Notes under the pieces: generated by a model
Database searches by the model: none
Seen by the model: only the letters and a program-made list of their open reading frames with translations
What the model was told of the DNA's origin: nothing
From: Parasphingorhabdus marina DSM 22363
GTDB lineage: Bacteria > Pseudomonadota > Alphaproteobacteria > Sphingomonadales > Sphingomonadaceae
Assembly: GCF_900128895.1 (NCBI RefSeq)
Contig: NZ_FSQW01000002.1
Span: 930,001-994,000, forward strand
Direction: 5' to 3'
DNA length: 64,000 nucleotides
Shown: one piece after another, positions 45,512 to 53,172 of the stretch
Layout of the letters: the number at the start of each line of letters is the position of its first letter
Position numbering within the stretch: the first letter of the stretch is position 1
Made by a program: the position numbers and the translations under genes

Positions 45512-45925
45512 ATGTCATTATTGCCCAGCCTGATTCCGCCGCTCACCAGCATCATCGACAGGATATTGCCGGACAAGACGGCCAGAGAACGAGCGAAACT
45601 CGAGTTGTTGAAACTGGAGAGTTCCCGGGAAATGGAGGAAATACGCACCCAGCTCTCCGCCATCATTGTCGAAGCCGGTTCGGCGGACCCTTGGACCAGC
45701 CGGGCGCGACCTTCTTTTCTGTACGTCATGTACATCCTCCTGCTCTGGGCCATACCAATGGGTTTCATCGCTGCGTTCCGGCCAGAAGCGGCGAAAGCTA
45801 TTGCGGAAGGCATGAACGGCTATTTGTCCGGCATCCCCGAACCGCTCTATGCGTTATTTGGCACGGGCTATCTCGGTTACACCATGGCGCGTCAGTGGGG
45901 CAAAATCCGCGGGGTCGATAAATAG
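45512..45925 (+). CDS. 3TM-type holin
   Basis: A 137-residue protein. The N-terminal amphipathic helical part (KTARERAKLELLKLESSREM) is followed by membrane segments (FLYVMYILLLWAIPMGFIAAF and YALFGTGYLGYTMA), as in the 3TM holin family. A holin opens the inner membrane to the endolysin. The ATG at 45512 has an AAGGATC site; starts at 45491 and 45494 would add seven or six residues. Its partner endolysin lies 75 bases upstream. Confidence 0.8.
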   Translation: MSLLPSLIPPLTSIIDRILPDKTARERAKLELLKLESSREMEEIRTQLSAIIVEAGSADPWTSRARPSFLYVMYILLLWAIPMGFIAAFRPEAAKAIAEGMNGYLSGIPEPLYALFGTGYLGYTMARQWGKIRGVDK

Positions 45926-45936
45926 ACGGAAAACCG

Positions 45937-46008
45937 CCATTCTACTCGCTGAAAAAATGGGCATTATCGACCATTTTTGCCCAATAAATGGACATCTTCC
46001 GCCATTTT
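45937..46008. repeat. Cluster of alternating CCATTT / AAATGG elements
   Basis: Five copies of a CCATT-type element occur in 72 bases in alternating orientation: CCATT at 45937, AATGG at 45956, CCATTTTT at 45971, AAATGG at 45986 and CCATTTT at 46002. Neighbouring copies can pair into alternative hairpins. The cluster lies between the holin stop and the Cys-Ala lipoprotein gene and may be a binding array for its promoter. Confidence 0.45.
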
Positions 46009-46093
46009 CCGCAATATATGACAATTAGGCTTGCCATGCCTGTATGTTTGCAGATAAAGGAGCAGGTCTAGTTCATCCAAAGGGGATATTTTA

Positions 46094-46399
46094 ATGTCTA
46101 ACGAAACCAATCTTCGCAAAATGCTTCTCGTAGCAGGCGGCCTGGCTCTGGCAGTACCGGCGCTTTCCGCATGTTCCGAGCAGGCTGGCGATGCTGTTGA
46201 AGCCGCTGAATGTGCCGCTGAGTGTGCTGCATGTGCCGCTGAATGTGCTGCTTGCGCCGCTGGCTGTGCTGCTGAAGCCGCTGGCTGTGCTGCTGCATGT
46301 GCCGCCGGTTGCGCTGCTGAAGCTGCTGGTTGTGCTGCTGAAGCCGCTGGCTGTGCCGCATGTGCCGCTGCTTGCGCCGCTGCCTGCGCTGCTGAGTAA
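46094..46399 (+). CDS. Cys-Ala repeat lipoprotein
   Basis: A 101-residue protein: basic start and hydrophobic helix (LLVAGGLALAVPA), lipobox LSAC, then about 70 residues composed almost only of Ala, Cys, Glu and Gly with Cys every three to seven residues (14 besides the lipidated one; units such as AAECAAEC and AAGCAAEA). The spacing puts the cysteines on one face or band of a helix. Nothing else resembles it among families I know. A good AAAGGGGA site precedes the ATG. The next ORF lies in the same frame after a single TAA. A thiol-based metal or redox function is a guess from composition. Confidence 0.85.
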   Translation: MSNETNLRKMLLVAGGLALAVPALSACSEQAGDAVEAAECAAECAACAAECAACAAGCAAEAAGCAAACAAGCAAEAAGCAAEAAGCAACAAACAAACAAE

Positions 46400-46414
46400 T
46401 ATCAGTACGCTGCA

Positions 46415-47041
46415 TTGGAAAATGCATTAGAAAGGCTGTTTGAGCTTACAGGCCAGATAGCCAAAGAGGGCGTCTCGCTGGTACCCCGCGTGGTACCGGC
46501 AGACGCCCCTTTCGTTCAATATCAACATTATCCCAAAGGCGACTGCATTGCGCCAGGCAATCAGTCTCGCTGGTTCTACCATGCTCACAAGCCGGAAGAA
46601 CGCGAGGAAGGCGAACACGGGCATTTTCACCTGTTCCTTCCGCTGGAAATGTTCAAGGGCGTCAAATCGCTCTATAATCCACCCAAGAAACTGCCCAATG
46701 GCAAACCGACCCAGGGAGTTGTGCATTTTGGTGCACTGAGCTTCGGTCTGGACGGGATGCCGATGAGCTGGTTTACGACCAACTATTGGGTGACTTACGA
46801 GTATTTCATGCCGGCAGACGCCATCGCTGCGCGGCTCAGGAATTTTGACATGACCGGCGCCAGGGGCGACCCGCTTGTCAATGACTGGCTGACCGCCGCT
46901 GTTCACAGCTTTCACGATCCGATCATCGAAATGCTGAATGCGCGCGACGTAGAACTGGCCGCACAAAAGGAAGAACTCGGGCACGCCGTGTTCGAAGACA
47001 AGTCCGTGGAAATCATGTCCCGGATCCCGTTTGATCTCTGA
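46415..47041 (+). CDS. DUF6969-like, His-rich protein
   Basis: A 208-residue protein with many conserved-looking histidines: YQHYPKGDC, WFYHAHKPEE, EGEHGHFHLFLPLEMF, VVHFGALSFG. These fit the DUF6969 family as I remember it, of unknown function; a metal site is likely from the His content. It starts with TTG and has no clear ribosome binding site. It is in the same frame as the Cys-Ala lipoprotein and only 15 bases after its TAA, so translational coupling or some stop readthrough could produce both. No secretion signal of its own. Confidence 0.8.
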   Translation: MENALERLFELTGQIAKEGVSLVPRVVPADAPFVQYQHYPKGDCIAPGNQSRWFYHAHKPEEREEGEHGHFHLFLPLEMFKGVKSLYNPPKKLPNGKPTQGVVHFGALSFGLDGMPMSWFTTNYWVTYEYFMPADAIAARLRNFDMTGARGDPLVNDWLTAAVHSFHDPIIEMLNARDVELAAQKEELGHAVFEDKSVEIMSRIPFDL

Positions 47042-47054
47042 TCGCTGAAGCTTG

Positions 47055-47131
47055 TGGTGCGCCCGACAGGATTCGAACCTGTGGCCCCCAGATTAGGAAT
47101 CTGATGCTCTATCCACCTGAGCTACGGGCGC
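47055..47131 (-). tRNA. tRNA-Arg (CCT)
   Basis: A 77-base tRNA with encoded CCA read on the minus strand: acceptor GCGCCCG / CGGGCGC, D arm GCTCAGGTGGATAGAGC, anticodon loop TTCCTAA (anticodon CCT, decoding AGG arginine), T arm with TTCGAAT. Normal structure. Confidence 0.97.
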
Positions 47132-47175
47132 TTCAACAACAGCCGTTTAGCTTTTGACTTGCGGATAGGCCAGCT

Positions 47176-47670
47176 TCAATTTCGGGATTTGGGTGATGTG
47201 AGCGGAAACGGAAGTGAAGCAATTTCAATGCCCTCTTCTTCCAGCGCTTCCACCTCATCCGGAGTTGCCGTGCCGTGGACAGATTTCTCATCCGTTTCGC
47301 CATAATGAATCTCGCGCGCCTTCTCCGGAAACTCCTCGCCCACCCATTCCGATTGCTCGAGCAGTTTTGCCTGGACTTCCGCAGCCAGCTTCAAAATCTC
47401 GCCCTGTTCGGGCGGAATTGCCGGGGCATTGCTCACGCCGCCCGAGGAGGATGCGGAACCGGCGTCCTTCTCCCTGGCCGGGCCGCGGGAGGACTGATTG
47501 CCCTTCGCACTGACATTGGGTGCCATCAATCCCTTGCTCACGGACAGAGATCCACAGGCGGGGCAAGTCAGAAGACCACGGGCCTTCTGGTCCTCAAACT
47601 CTGCCGATGATCCGAACCATCCTTCGAATGTGTGGCCCTGCGGCTCGCAAACAAGGTCGAAAACGATCAT
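47176..47670 (-). CDS. DUF1178 family protein
   Basis: A 164-residue protein beginning MIVFDLVCEPQGHTFEGWFG with a CPACGS zinc-ribbon-like pair (a third Cys is at position 8), then a low-complexity Ser/Gly linker, and KAREIHYGETDEKSVHGTAT, the family's most conserved segment. Function unknown. It follows the nitrilase gene with a four-base overlap, as in many alphaproteobacteria. Confidence 0.93.
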   Translation of the reverse strand: MIVFDLVCEPQGHTFEGWFGSSAEFEDQKARGLLTCPACGSLSVSKGLMAPNVSAKGNQSSRGPAREKDAGSASSSGGVSNAPAIPPEQGEILKLAAEVQAKLLEQSEWVGEEFPEKAREIHYGETDEKSVHGTATPDEVEALEEEGIEIASLPFPLTSPKSRN

Positions 47671-48500
47671 TTCAGCAACTCCGGATCCGCAAAGTCCCGC
47701 CGGTTCTTCAGCACGGGCAATTTTTGTCTTACCTCCTCAATATCCTTCAGGTTGATATCACAGAATCCGACACCAATCTCCTCCCCCATGTCGAGCAGAA
47801 CCCGGCCCCAGGGATCGACGACCAGCGAATGACCATAGGTCCGGCGGCTATCTTCATGCGTCCCGCATTGCGCCGCAGCGACAACAAATGCCGCAGACTC
47901 GATCGCCCGTGCCCGCAGCAACACCTCCCAGTGCGCTTTGCCGGTCGGCACGGTGAAGGCTGCAGGAACCGTCAGGATATCGGCGCCGTGCTTTGCCAAA
48001 GCCGCGTAGAGCCGAGAAAACCGGACATCATAACAGATCGACAGACCAATGCTGGCGCCACCTGCGCGTGCGAGCACTGCTTTGTCGCCGCTGGCGTAAG
48101 CAGCCGACTCTCGCCAGGAATCCTCTGCATCAAGATCCACATCAAACAGGTGAATCTTGTCATATCTTGCCACGATCAGTCCATCGGGATCGATCAGCAG
48201 CGATCTGTTCACCCATTTGTCATCGTCGCGCTGTTCATTCCGCAAGGCCAATGAGCCGAGTGCCACCCATATACCGCAATGCGCGGCCTGTTTCTGGACC
48301 GCAGAAAGGACCATATCCCCGGATTCAGTGCGGATCTTGGATGCTGCACGAGAGCGGTTCCGGTCAATCAGGCCGGACATTTCCGGTGTAAACAATATTT
48401 CTGCACCGCCTGCGGCGGCTTCCGAAATCCCGCTGCACAGGGTGTTTGCATTCTGCTCCGGATCGAGACCGGTGCAGGTTTGGGCAAGCGCGACGCGCAT
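47667..48500 (-). CDS. Carbon-nitrogen hydrolase (nitrilase superfamily)
   Basis: A 277-residue enzyme with the Glu-Lys-Cys triad at E40 (TPEM), K115 (YDKIHLFDV) and C156 (SICYDVRF). The DKIHLFDV segment is typical of the Nit1/Nit2 branch, which hydrolyses deaminated glutathione or omega-amides. Its neighbour is glutaredoxin, five bases upstream, which suits a glutathione-linked role. Confidence 0.94.
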   Translation of the reverse strand: MRVALAQTCTGLDPEQNANTLCSGISEAAAGGAEILFTPEMSGLIDRNRSRAASKIRTESGDMVLSAVQKQAAHCGIWVALGSLALRNEQRDDDKWVNRSLLIDPDGLIVARYDKIHLFDVDLDAEDSWRESAAYASGDKAVLARAGGASIGLSICYDVRFSRLYAALAKHGADILTVPAAFTVPTGKAHWEVLLRARAIESAAFVVAAAQCGTHEDSRRTYGHSLVVDPWGRVLLDMGEEIGVGFCDINLKDIEEVRQKLPVLKNRRDFADPELLK

Positions 48501-48505
48501 GATTT

Positions 48506-48763
48506 TTATTGCGCCAGAAGCTGTTCGAGTTGCCCGGAGGCATCGAGCGCCGCCAGATCATCCGAACCACCAATATGCTGATCATTGATAAAGATCTGCG
48601 GAACCGTGGTGCGACCATTGGCCCGCTGAATCATTTCCTGGCGCCTGGCACCACCCATGGAAATATCGAACTCTTCAAAATCGACATTTCTGGAACTCAA
48701 CAGGGATTTCGCGCGGAAGCAATAACCGCATGTAAATTTGGTATATATTTCAACCTTGGCCAT
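48506..48763 (-). CDS. grxC: Glutaredoxin 3
   Basis: An 85-residue dithiol glutaredoxin with C12-G-Y-C15, the TVPQIFINDQHIGG cis-Pro and glutathione-binding segment and a final helix. It reduces disulfides with glutathione. It lies between comF and the nitrilase gene on one strand (comF-grxC-nit-DUF1178), a common alphaproteobacterial order. Confidence 0.96.
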   Translation of the reverse strand: MAKVEIYTKFTCGYCFRAKSLLSSRNVDFEEFDISMGGARRQEMIQRANGRTTVPQIFINDQHIGGSDDLAALDASGQLEQLLAQ

Positions 48764-48840
48764 CGTTGTGCTCCAATATGCTCTGGTCTGTCAGATGGGT
48801 TCTCCACAACGAAATTGCAACTGTCACTAAACCGGTCTTC

Positions 48841-49575
48841 TCATTCGACGGAATGGCACACCCGGGCCCAACATAGCAGGGTGACCTTTTGTGCTCCGCC
48901 CGCCTTGAGGATACGGGCACAGGCATTGGCGGTACTCCCTGATGTATAGACATCGTCAACCAGCACAATTTTTTTGCCAGACAGCAATGATCGCCCTTTT
49001 GCGGTCACGTCAAAAACGTCTTTCACTGTCTGAAACCGTTCAGCATTGTTCATTTTTTTCAATGGCGGTGTTGGGCGTTTGCGAATCAGCAGGTTGTGAG
49101 AGACATCCCGCGCCATCCGCCGGCCAAGAGCCTCGGCAATCAGAACAGACTGGTTGAATCCTCTCGACCACAGGCGGGAGCGGTGCAAGGGTACCGGAAC
49201 GATCATATCCGCAGGATCCCCCTCGGCAACCAAACGATGCAGATGACCCGCGATCAGTTCCGCAATACCGAGCCTTCCGCCATATTTCAGCCGGATGATG
49301 ATTTTGGCGCTAACATCACCATAGCGCACAACCGCATGGACACCGTCCAGATGCGGCGGTTTTGCAAGGCATTGACCACATTTGCTTTCAGGAGATCGCT
49401 CAAAGGCAAAAGGTTCTCCGCACTGAATGCAACAGGGTCCGGCCAGAAATTCGAGTTGCTGCCAGCACATCAGGCAAAACTCGTGATTTTCCTCGACCGT
49501 CACACCGCAGACCGGACAGCGCGGTGGTAGCGCAAAATCTGCAAAAGTTCTGACCAGGATTCTTCCGAGCCCCAT
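48841..49575 (-). CDS. comF: ComF family phosphoribosyltransferase-like protein
   Basis: A 244-residue protein with an N-terminal double zinc ribbon (CPVCG, CLMC, CIQCG, CGQC) and a phosphoribosyltransferase domain (PVPLHRSRLWSRGFNQS and the PRPP loop LVDDVYTSGSTA). ComF/GntX proteins are linked to DNA uptake; the activity is not established. The ATG at 49575 has AAGGAAA; the frame continues to 49617 and nearly meets the divergent methyltransferase. Confidence 0.93.
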   Translation of the reverse strand: MGLGRILVRTFADFALPPRCPVCGVTVEENHEFCLMCWQQLEFLAGPCCIQCGEPFAFERSPESKCGQCLAKPPHLDGVHAVVRYGDVSAKIIIRLKYGGRLGIAELIAGHLHRLVAEGDPADMIVPVPLHRSRLWSRGFNQSVLIAEALGRRMARDVSHNLLIRKRPTPPLKKMNNAERFQTVKDVFDVTAKGRSLLSGKKIVLVDDVYTSGSTANACARILKAGGAQKVTLLCWARVCHSVE

Positions 49576-49615
49576 TTTTCCTTGTCGGTCGGCGAACACA
49601 AAGGCACAAGACCTC

Positions 49616-50476
49616 ATGGTTGACCCATCCGGACAGAGTGAAATATTCGACCGCCGTCGCAGACGATCTGTCCGGGACAGAGCGTTTCAGCGTGCCGATG
49701 GTCCTGACATTCTGAGCGAGCTGATGGTCGCTGCGATTCTGGACAATCTGGACCTGGTGAAACGCGACTTTCAGCATTGCCTGGTGAACGGCCTGGCCGC
49801 GCCACAACTGGCCTGTCAACTTGCGGACAAAGGAATGTCAGTTATCGTCGCCGATGCGAGTTATCAGGTGGCTCAGGCGGCAAAGGGGGTCCAGTGCGAT
49901 GAAGATCGCCTCCCATTTGCCGACCAGAGTTTCGATCTGGCGATCAGTATTGGTACGCTGGACAGTGTGAACGATCTTCCTGGTGCTCTGGCATTGCAAC
50001 TGCGGGCGCTGAAACCCGACGGACTTTTCCTGGGCGCATTTGTGGGAGCAGAAAGCCTGGGAACGCTCAAGGCATCATTGATGCTGGCGGAAGGACCAGC
50101 CGTTTCCGCCCATGTCCATCCCCAAATCGATATTCGCACGATGGGAGACCTGCTCACGCGAATCGGATACAAACTGGCAGTAGTCGACAGTGATCGGCAT
50201 CAGCTCCGCTATTCCCGGATGGATAAGCTCATATCGGATCTGAGGGATGCAGGCGGATCCAATATTCTTGCCGGTCATGACAAGCCTTTGTCTCGTGCGA
50301 TCTATCAGGGAGCCAAAAAGAGTTTTTCTGAAAAGGCGGAACCGGATGGCAAAATTTCCGAGATGTTCGAAATCGTCAACATCTGTGCGTGGGCGCCTCA
50401 TCCTGACCAGCCGTTGCCGGCCCGACGCGGCAGCGGGAAGGTATCGCTTCGCACGGCCCTCGACAAGGATGGCTAG
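49616..50476 (+). CDS. SAM-dependent methyltransferase-like protein, NDUFAF5-type
   Basis: A 286-residue protein beginning SEIFDRRRRRSVRDRAF, as in the C20orf7/NDUFAF5 family, followed by a Rossmann-type domain with DEDRLPFADQSFDLAISIGT. Mitochondrial NDUFAF5 hydroxylates a complex I arginine; bacterial members are generally annotated as methyltransferases. The first SAM-binding loop is degenerate (no clear GxGxG), so the chemistry is uncertain. Divergent from comF. Confidence 0.87.
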   Translation: MVDPSGQSEIFDRRRRRSVRDRAFQRADGPDILSELMVAAILDNLDLVKRDFQHCLVNGLAAPQLACQLADKGMSVIVADASYQVAQAAKGVQCDEDRLPFADQSFDLAISIGTLDSVNDLPGALALQLRALKPDGLFLGAFVGAESLGTLKASLMLAEGPAVSAHVHPQIDIRTMGDLLTRIGYKLAVVDSDRHQLRYSRMDKLISDLRDAGGSNILAGHDKPLSRAIYQGAKKSFSEKAEPDGKISEMFEIVNICAWAPHPDQPLPARRGSGKVSLRTALDKDG

Positions 50477-50483
50477 CGGCTAG

Positions 50484-50906
50484 TCAGGCCGAGATCGGGT
50501 GGAGCAGCTTAAGCTGGTCGACAAGCGGCCCATCCGCCGGCGGCATTTCCGCCGCATCCATTTCCTGGGCGGCCACCCAGATAAGTTCCGCCGATTCCCG
50601 GGTCTCAACCGTCCCTTCCCAGCTTTCACAGCGATATAGCAATAGCAACAGATGCCGGTCGCCCAATGGCTCGCTGGCGAAGGCAACAGGCTCAAGAGCA
50701 CTGGCATCCACAACGATTCCCAGTTCTTCTTCCAGTTCCCGTGTCAAAGCCGACTCGGGGGTCTCCCCCTCTTCGACCTTGCCGCCGGGAAACTCCCAGA
50801 GCCCTGCCATGGGCTTGCCAACCGGCCGTTTTTGCAGGAGAAAATTCCCATTCCGGTCCTGCAGGGCCGCAGCAACGACAAACAGATATGTCGGATTATT
50901 TTCCAT
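50484..50906 (-). CDS. mutT: MutT-type NUDIX hydrolase (8-oxo-dGTP diphosphatase)
   Basis: A 140-residue protein with the MutT segment KPMAGLWEFPGGKVEEGE and the full Nudix box G-x5-E-x7-RELEEELGI. It clears 8-oxo-dGTP from the nucleotide pool. The ATG at 50906 follows a run of A without a clear binding site; the frame is open to 50966. Convergent with the methyltransferase gene, eight bases apart. Confidence 0.93.
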   Translation of the reverse strand: MENNPTYLFVVAAALQDRNGNFLLQKRPVGKPMAGLWEFPGGKVEEGETPESALTRELEEELGIVVDASALEPVAFASEPLGDRHLLLLLYRCESWEGTVETRESAELIWVAAQEMDAAEMPPADGPLVDQLKLLHPISA

Positions 50907-50998
50907 TTTTTTTTGCGATGTAAGGATTTTGTTAATCCATTCCTGTGAAAAACGGCTCGTTCGCAACCTAGCAGAACTTTTAAAGAGTTGAGAGGGAT

Positions 50999-51175
50999 AT
51001 GATTGAATTTCTGAAGAATATTTGCCTTTCCGATGAAGGTGCGACAGCCGTTGAATATGGTTTGATTGTTGCGTTGATTGCTCTGGCTGCCTTGGCGGCT
51101 ATCAGCGGCGTAGCTAATGAAACCACGGGCATGTGGAATGACGTTGCCACCCAGGTGGTCGACAGTTCCTCCTGA
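50999..51175 (+). CDS. Flp/Fap-type pilin, first copy
   Basis: A 58-residue protein with the Flp layout: short charged leader (IEFLKNICLSDEG), the ATAVEYGLIVALIAL motif in which Glu19 is the fifth residue of the mature pilin after the prepilin cleavage site, and a hydrophobic helix. GAGAGGGAT precedes the ATG. It is 54% identical by eye to the second copy over the leader and helix. The tad export genes are not in the window. Confidence 0.88.
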   Translation: MIEFLKNICLSDEGATAVEYGLIVALIALAALAAISGVANETTGMWNDVATQVVDSSS

Positions 51176-51287
51176 CGGGTTGTTGCCTTTAAACTTTTGT
51201 AAAGAATTGCTGACTAAGTTGAGAAACATCGGCCGAAATTTTTGGTCGAAAGGGTAAGTGAAGTTTGTCAAATATAGGAGACCAAAC

Positions 51288-51452
51288 ATGAAACTCGTAC
51301 GTAAAATGTTCAAGAACGAAGAAGGTGCAACGGCTATTGAATATGGTCTGATTGCTGCTCTGATCGCTGTTGCAGCTATCGTTGCAATGGGTCAGCTGGG
51401 TAACACCCTCAGCAACACCTTCACCCAGGTCGAAAACTCGATGGCTGGTTAA
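51288..51452 (+). CDS. Flp/Fap-type pilin, second copy
   Basis: A 54-residue Flp pilin: leader KLVRKMFKNEEGA, TAIEYGLIAALIAVAA helix and a polar C terminus (NTLSNTFTQVENSMAG). TATAGGAGA is well placed before the ATG at 51288; a longer frame from 51258 is unlikely. Flp subunits build Tad pili for surface attachment. A very strong terminator follows. Confidence 0.93.
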   Translation: MKLVRKMFKNEEGATAIEYGLIAALIAVAAIVAMGQLGNTLSNTFTQVENSMAG

Positions 51453-51474
51453 TCTTCGGATTAGTTCAAAAAAG

Positions 51475-51508
51475 AGACGGCAGCTTGCAAAAGCTGCCGT
51501 CTTTTTTT
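51475..51508 (+). terminator. Rho-independent terminator after the Flp genes
   Basis: A perfect 12-base stem AGACGGCAGCTT / AAGCTGCCGTCT with a GCAA tetraloop, then seven T. It separates the highly expressed type of pilin gene from the convergent M48 protease gene. Confidence 0.95.
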
Positions 51509-51534
51509 GTGCCTGAAACAATCCGGAAAAATCG

Positions 51535-53043
51535 TCAGTAGGTCACGATCTTGACCTGCTGACCGGCGCGGAGGCCGTCACCTGAGCGCAACCGGTTGAG
51601 CACAAGAAAACGCTCCATCTGGAAATCCTGATAGGCCATTCGGCTGGACAGGCTGCTGACGGTATCACCACTTTTCACTGTGACGACATCAATCTTGCGG
51701 GGTTTTATGGCCGCTGCTGCAGCAGACGATAACCTGCTGACGCTCTGGTACATGCCCGAAAAGACACTGGCACGTCCGGCTGGCGCCAGTGTCGCAAAAT
51801 GAAATGCACTGCTTTTCGAAAACTCGTAGGCAAAAACAGTCACATCTACTCTGCCATTCCGGTTGTTTACCGTCCCAATCGCATAAGCGGCGGGGATGCC
51901 GTTGACGGTTGTACGCTGTACTTCGCCATAAGAAATGCTCTGGTTTTCACCGGCGAGGCTTTTGAAAGCATTGGCAATATATGTCGTCATATTGCCATTA
52001 TAGGCCGCAGTGGTGAATTGCCCCTGGCCAGCCGAACCGTTTATCGAAACGGCACGTGCACCATTTTGCATCTTGAAGCCGTTTGGAACGGTGAATTTCA
52101 GGCGGAGATCGGGATGGAGGAAATCATTGCCTTCGATCACGCCCTGTTTGGGATCGTCTCCATAAAGAATTCCGTCGACATTACGCAGGAATTCCGCCCG
52201 GTTGCGTTTGCCGCCATTTGAACCATATTGCCCGGCATTGCGGGCTGCCCTGTCCACGCGTTGAGCTGGATCTGGGTGGGTACTCGCCCATTCAGGCACG
52301 CCCCGGGCATCGCGACCGGCCACGCGGGCATCAATGGCGGATTGCGCTGCCAGCGATGCCAGCATGGTGGACAGCGCGCGCGGGTCATATCCGGCGGAAG
52401 ACAAATACTGAATCCCCAGATCATCGGCTTCATATTCCTGTTTGCGGGAATAGCGCAAAGTCAGCAACTGGCTGCCAGTACCAAACACTTGCTGGCCCAG
52501 TCTGCCGATTGCGGAGTCACCCAAAAGTACGGCAGCGCCTATCTGTCCGAGAGCTCCCAATATGCTGTTCCTTCTGGCGGCTTTCTGGCGTTTTTGACTG
52601 TGCCGCGCAGCAACATGTCCGACTTCGTGCCCCAGAACGCCGGCCATCTCCGCTTCGTCGTTCATCAAGGCCATCAGTTGGCGGGTCAGGTAAACATAGC
52701 CGCCCGGAATCGCGAAAGCATTGTTCACAGGGCTGTTCAACAGGGTCACGGTAAAGTCACTCCGCGCATCTCCCAGGCCGGATTGCACGGCAATATCCTG
52801 ACCGACACGCACAACATAGGCAGTTTGAGGTCCGTCATAGGGACCGCCAAATTCCTGAAGCAGCTGAGGATGGACTTCGGCACCTTTCTTTTTGTCGGCC
52901 GCCGAAATGGTTCGAACTTCGCCGCCCTGCGGTCGTGACTGACTTCCGGCTGAATCCACCGCTCCAGCATCAGCTCCGGACCCGGTACAACTCGCTACCG
53001 CGACAAAGGCGGCTGTGGCCAAAAGCTTCTGCGTGATTTTCAT
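51535..53043 (-). CDS. M48 family metalloprotease, lipoprotein with LysM-like C terminus
   Basis: A 502-residue exported protein: lipobox VASC (C19), a zinc protease domain with HEVGH at 139-143 and the third ligand in EYEADDLG, then an extra region and a C-terminal LysM-like domain (VVTVKSGDTVSSLSSRMA ... FLVLNRLRSGD). Related to BepA/LoiP quality-control proteases of the outer membrane, but longer than them by the C-terminal parts. No partner gene adjacent. Confidence 0.93.
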   Translation of the reverse strand: MKITQKLLATAAFVAVASCTGSGADAGAVDSAGSQSRPQGGEVRTISAADKKKGAEVHPQLLQEFGGPYDGPQTAYVVRVGQDIAVQSGLGDARSDFTVTLLNSPVNNAFAIPGGYVYLTRQLMALMNDEAEMAGVLGHEVGHVAARHSQKRQKAARRNSILGALGQIGAAVLLGDSAIGRLGQQVFGTGSQLLTLRYSRKQEYEADDLGIQYLSSAGYDPRALSTMLASLAAQSAIDARVAGRDARGVPEWASTHPDPAQRVDRAARNAGQYGSNGGKRNRAEFLRNVDGILYGDDPKQGVIEGNDFLHPDLRLKFTVPNGFKMQNGARAVSINGSAGQGQFTTAAYNGNMTTYIANAFKSLAGENQSISYGEVQRTTVNGIPAAYAIGTVNNRNGRVDVTVFAYEFSKSSAFHFATLAPAGRASVFSGMYQSVSRLSSAAAAAIKPRKIDVVTVKSGDTVSSLSSRMAYQDFQMERFLVLNRLRSGDGLRAGQQVKIVTY

Positions 53044-53172
53044 GTCAAACTCTCCTTGGCTTGGCAGTTTACAACAAGCCGACCCGCAGCAACAGGGAAG
53101 CTGATGTAAAAAGGTCTATCGGAACGATCAGATGGGGTTCCGACGACAATCTTCACCCCGGCATGATCTTTC

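Noticed and set aside
46098-46427. Minus-strand ORF of 109 codons rich in Gln, Arg and His
   Set aside because: It is the complement of the Cys-Ala repeat; its length follows from the repeat having no stop in that frame.
44682-47131. Genomic island between the two tRNA genes
   Set aside because: No integrase, no direct repeats of tRNA ends and no clear shift in base composition; the accessory look is from gene content only.
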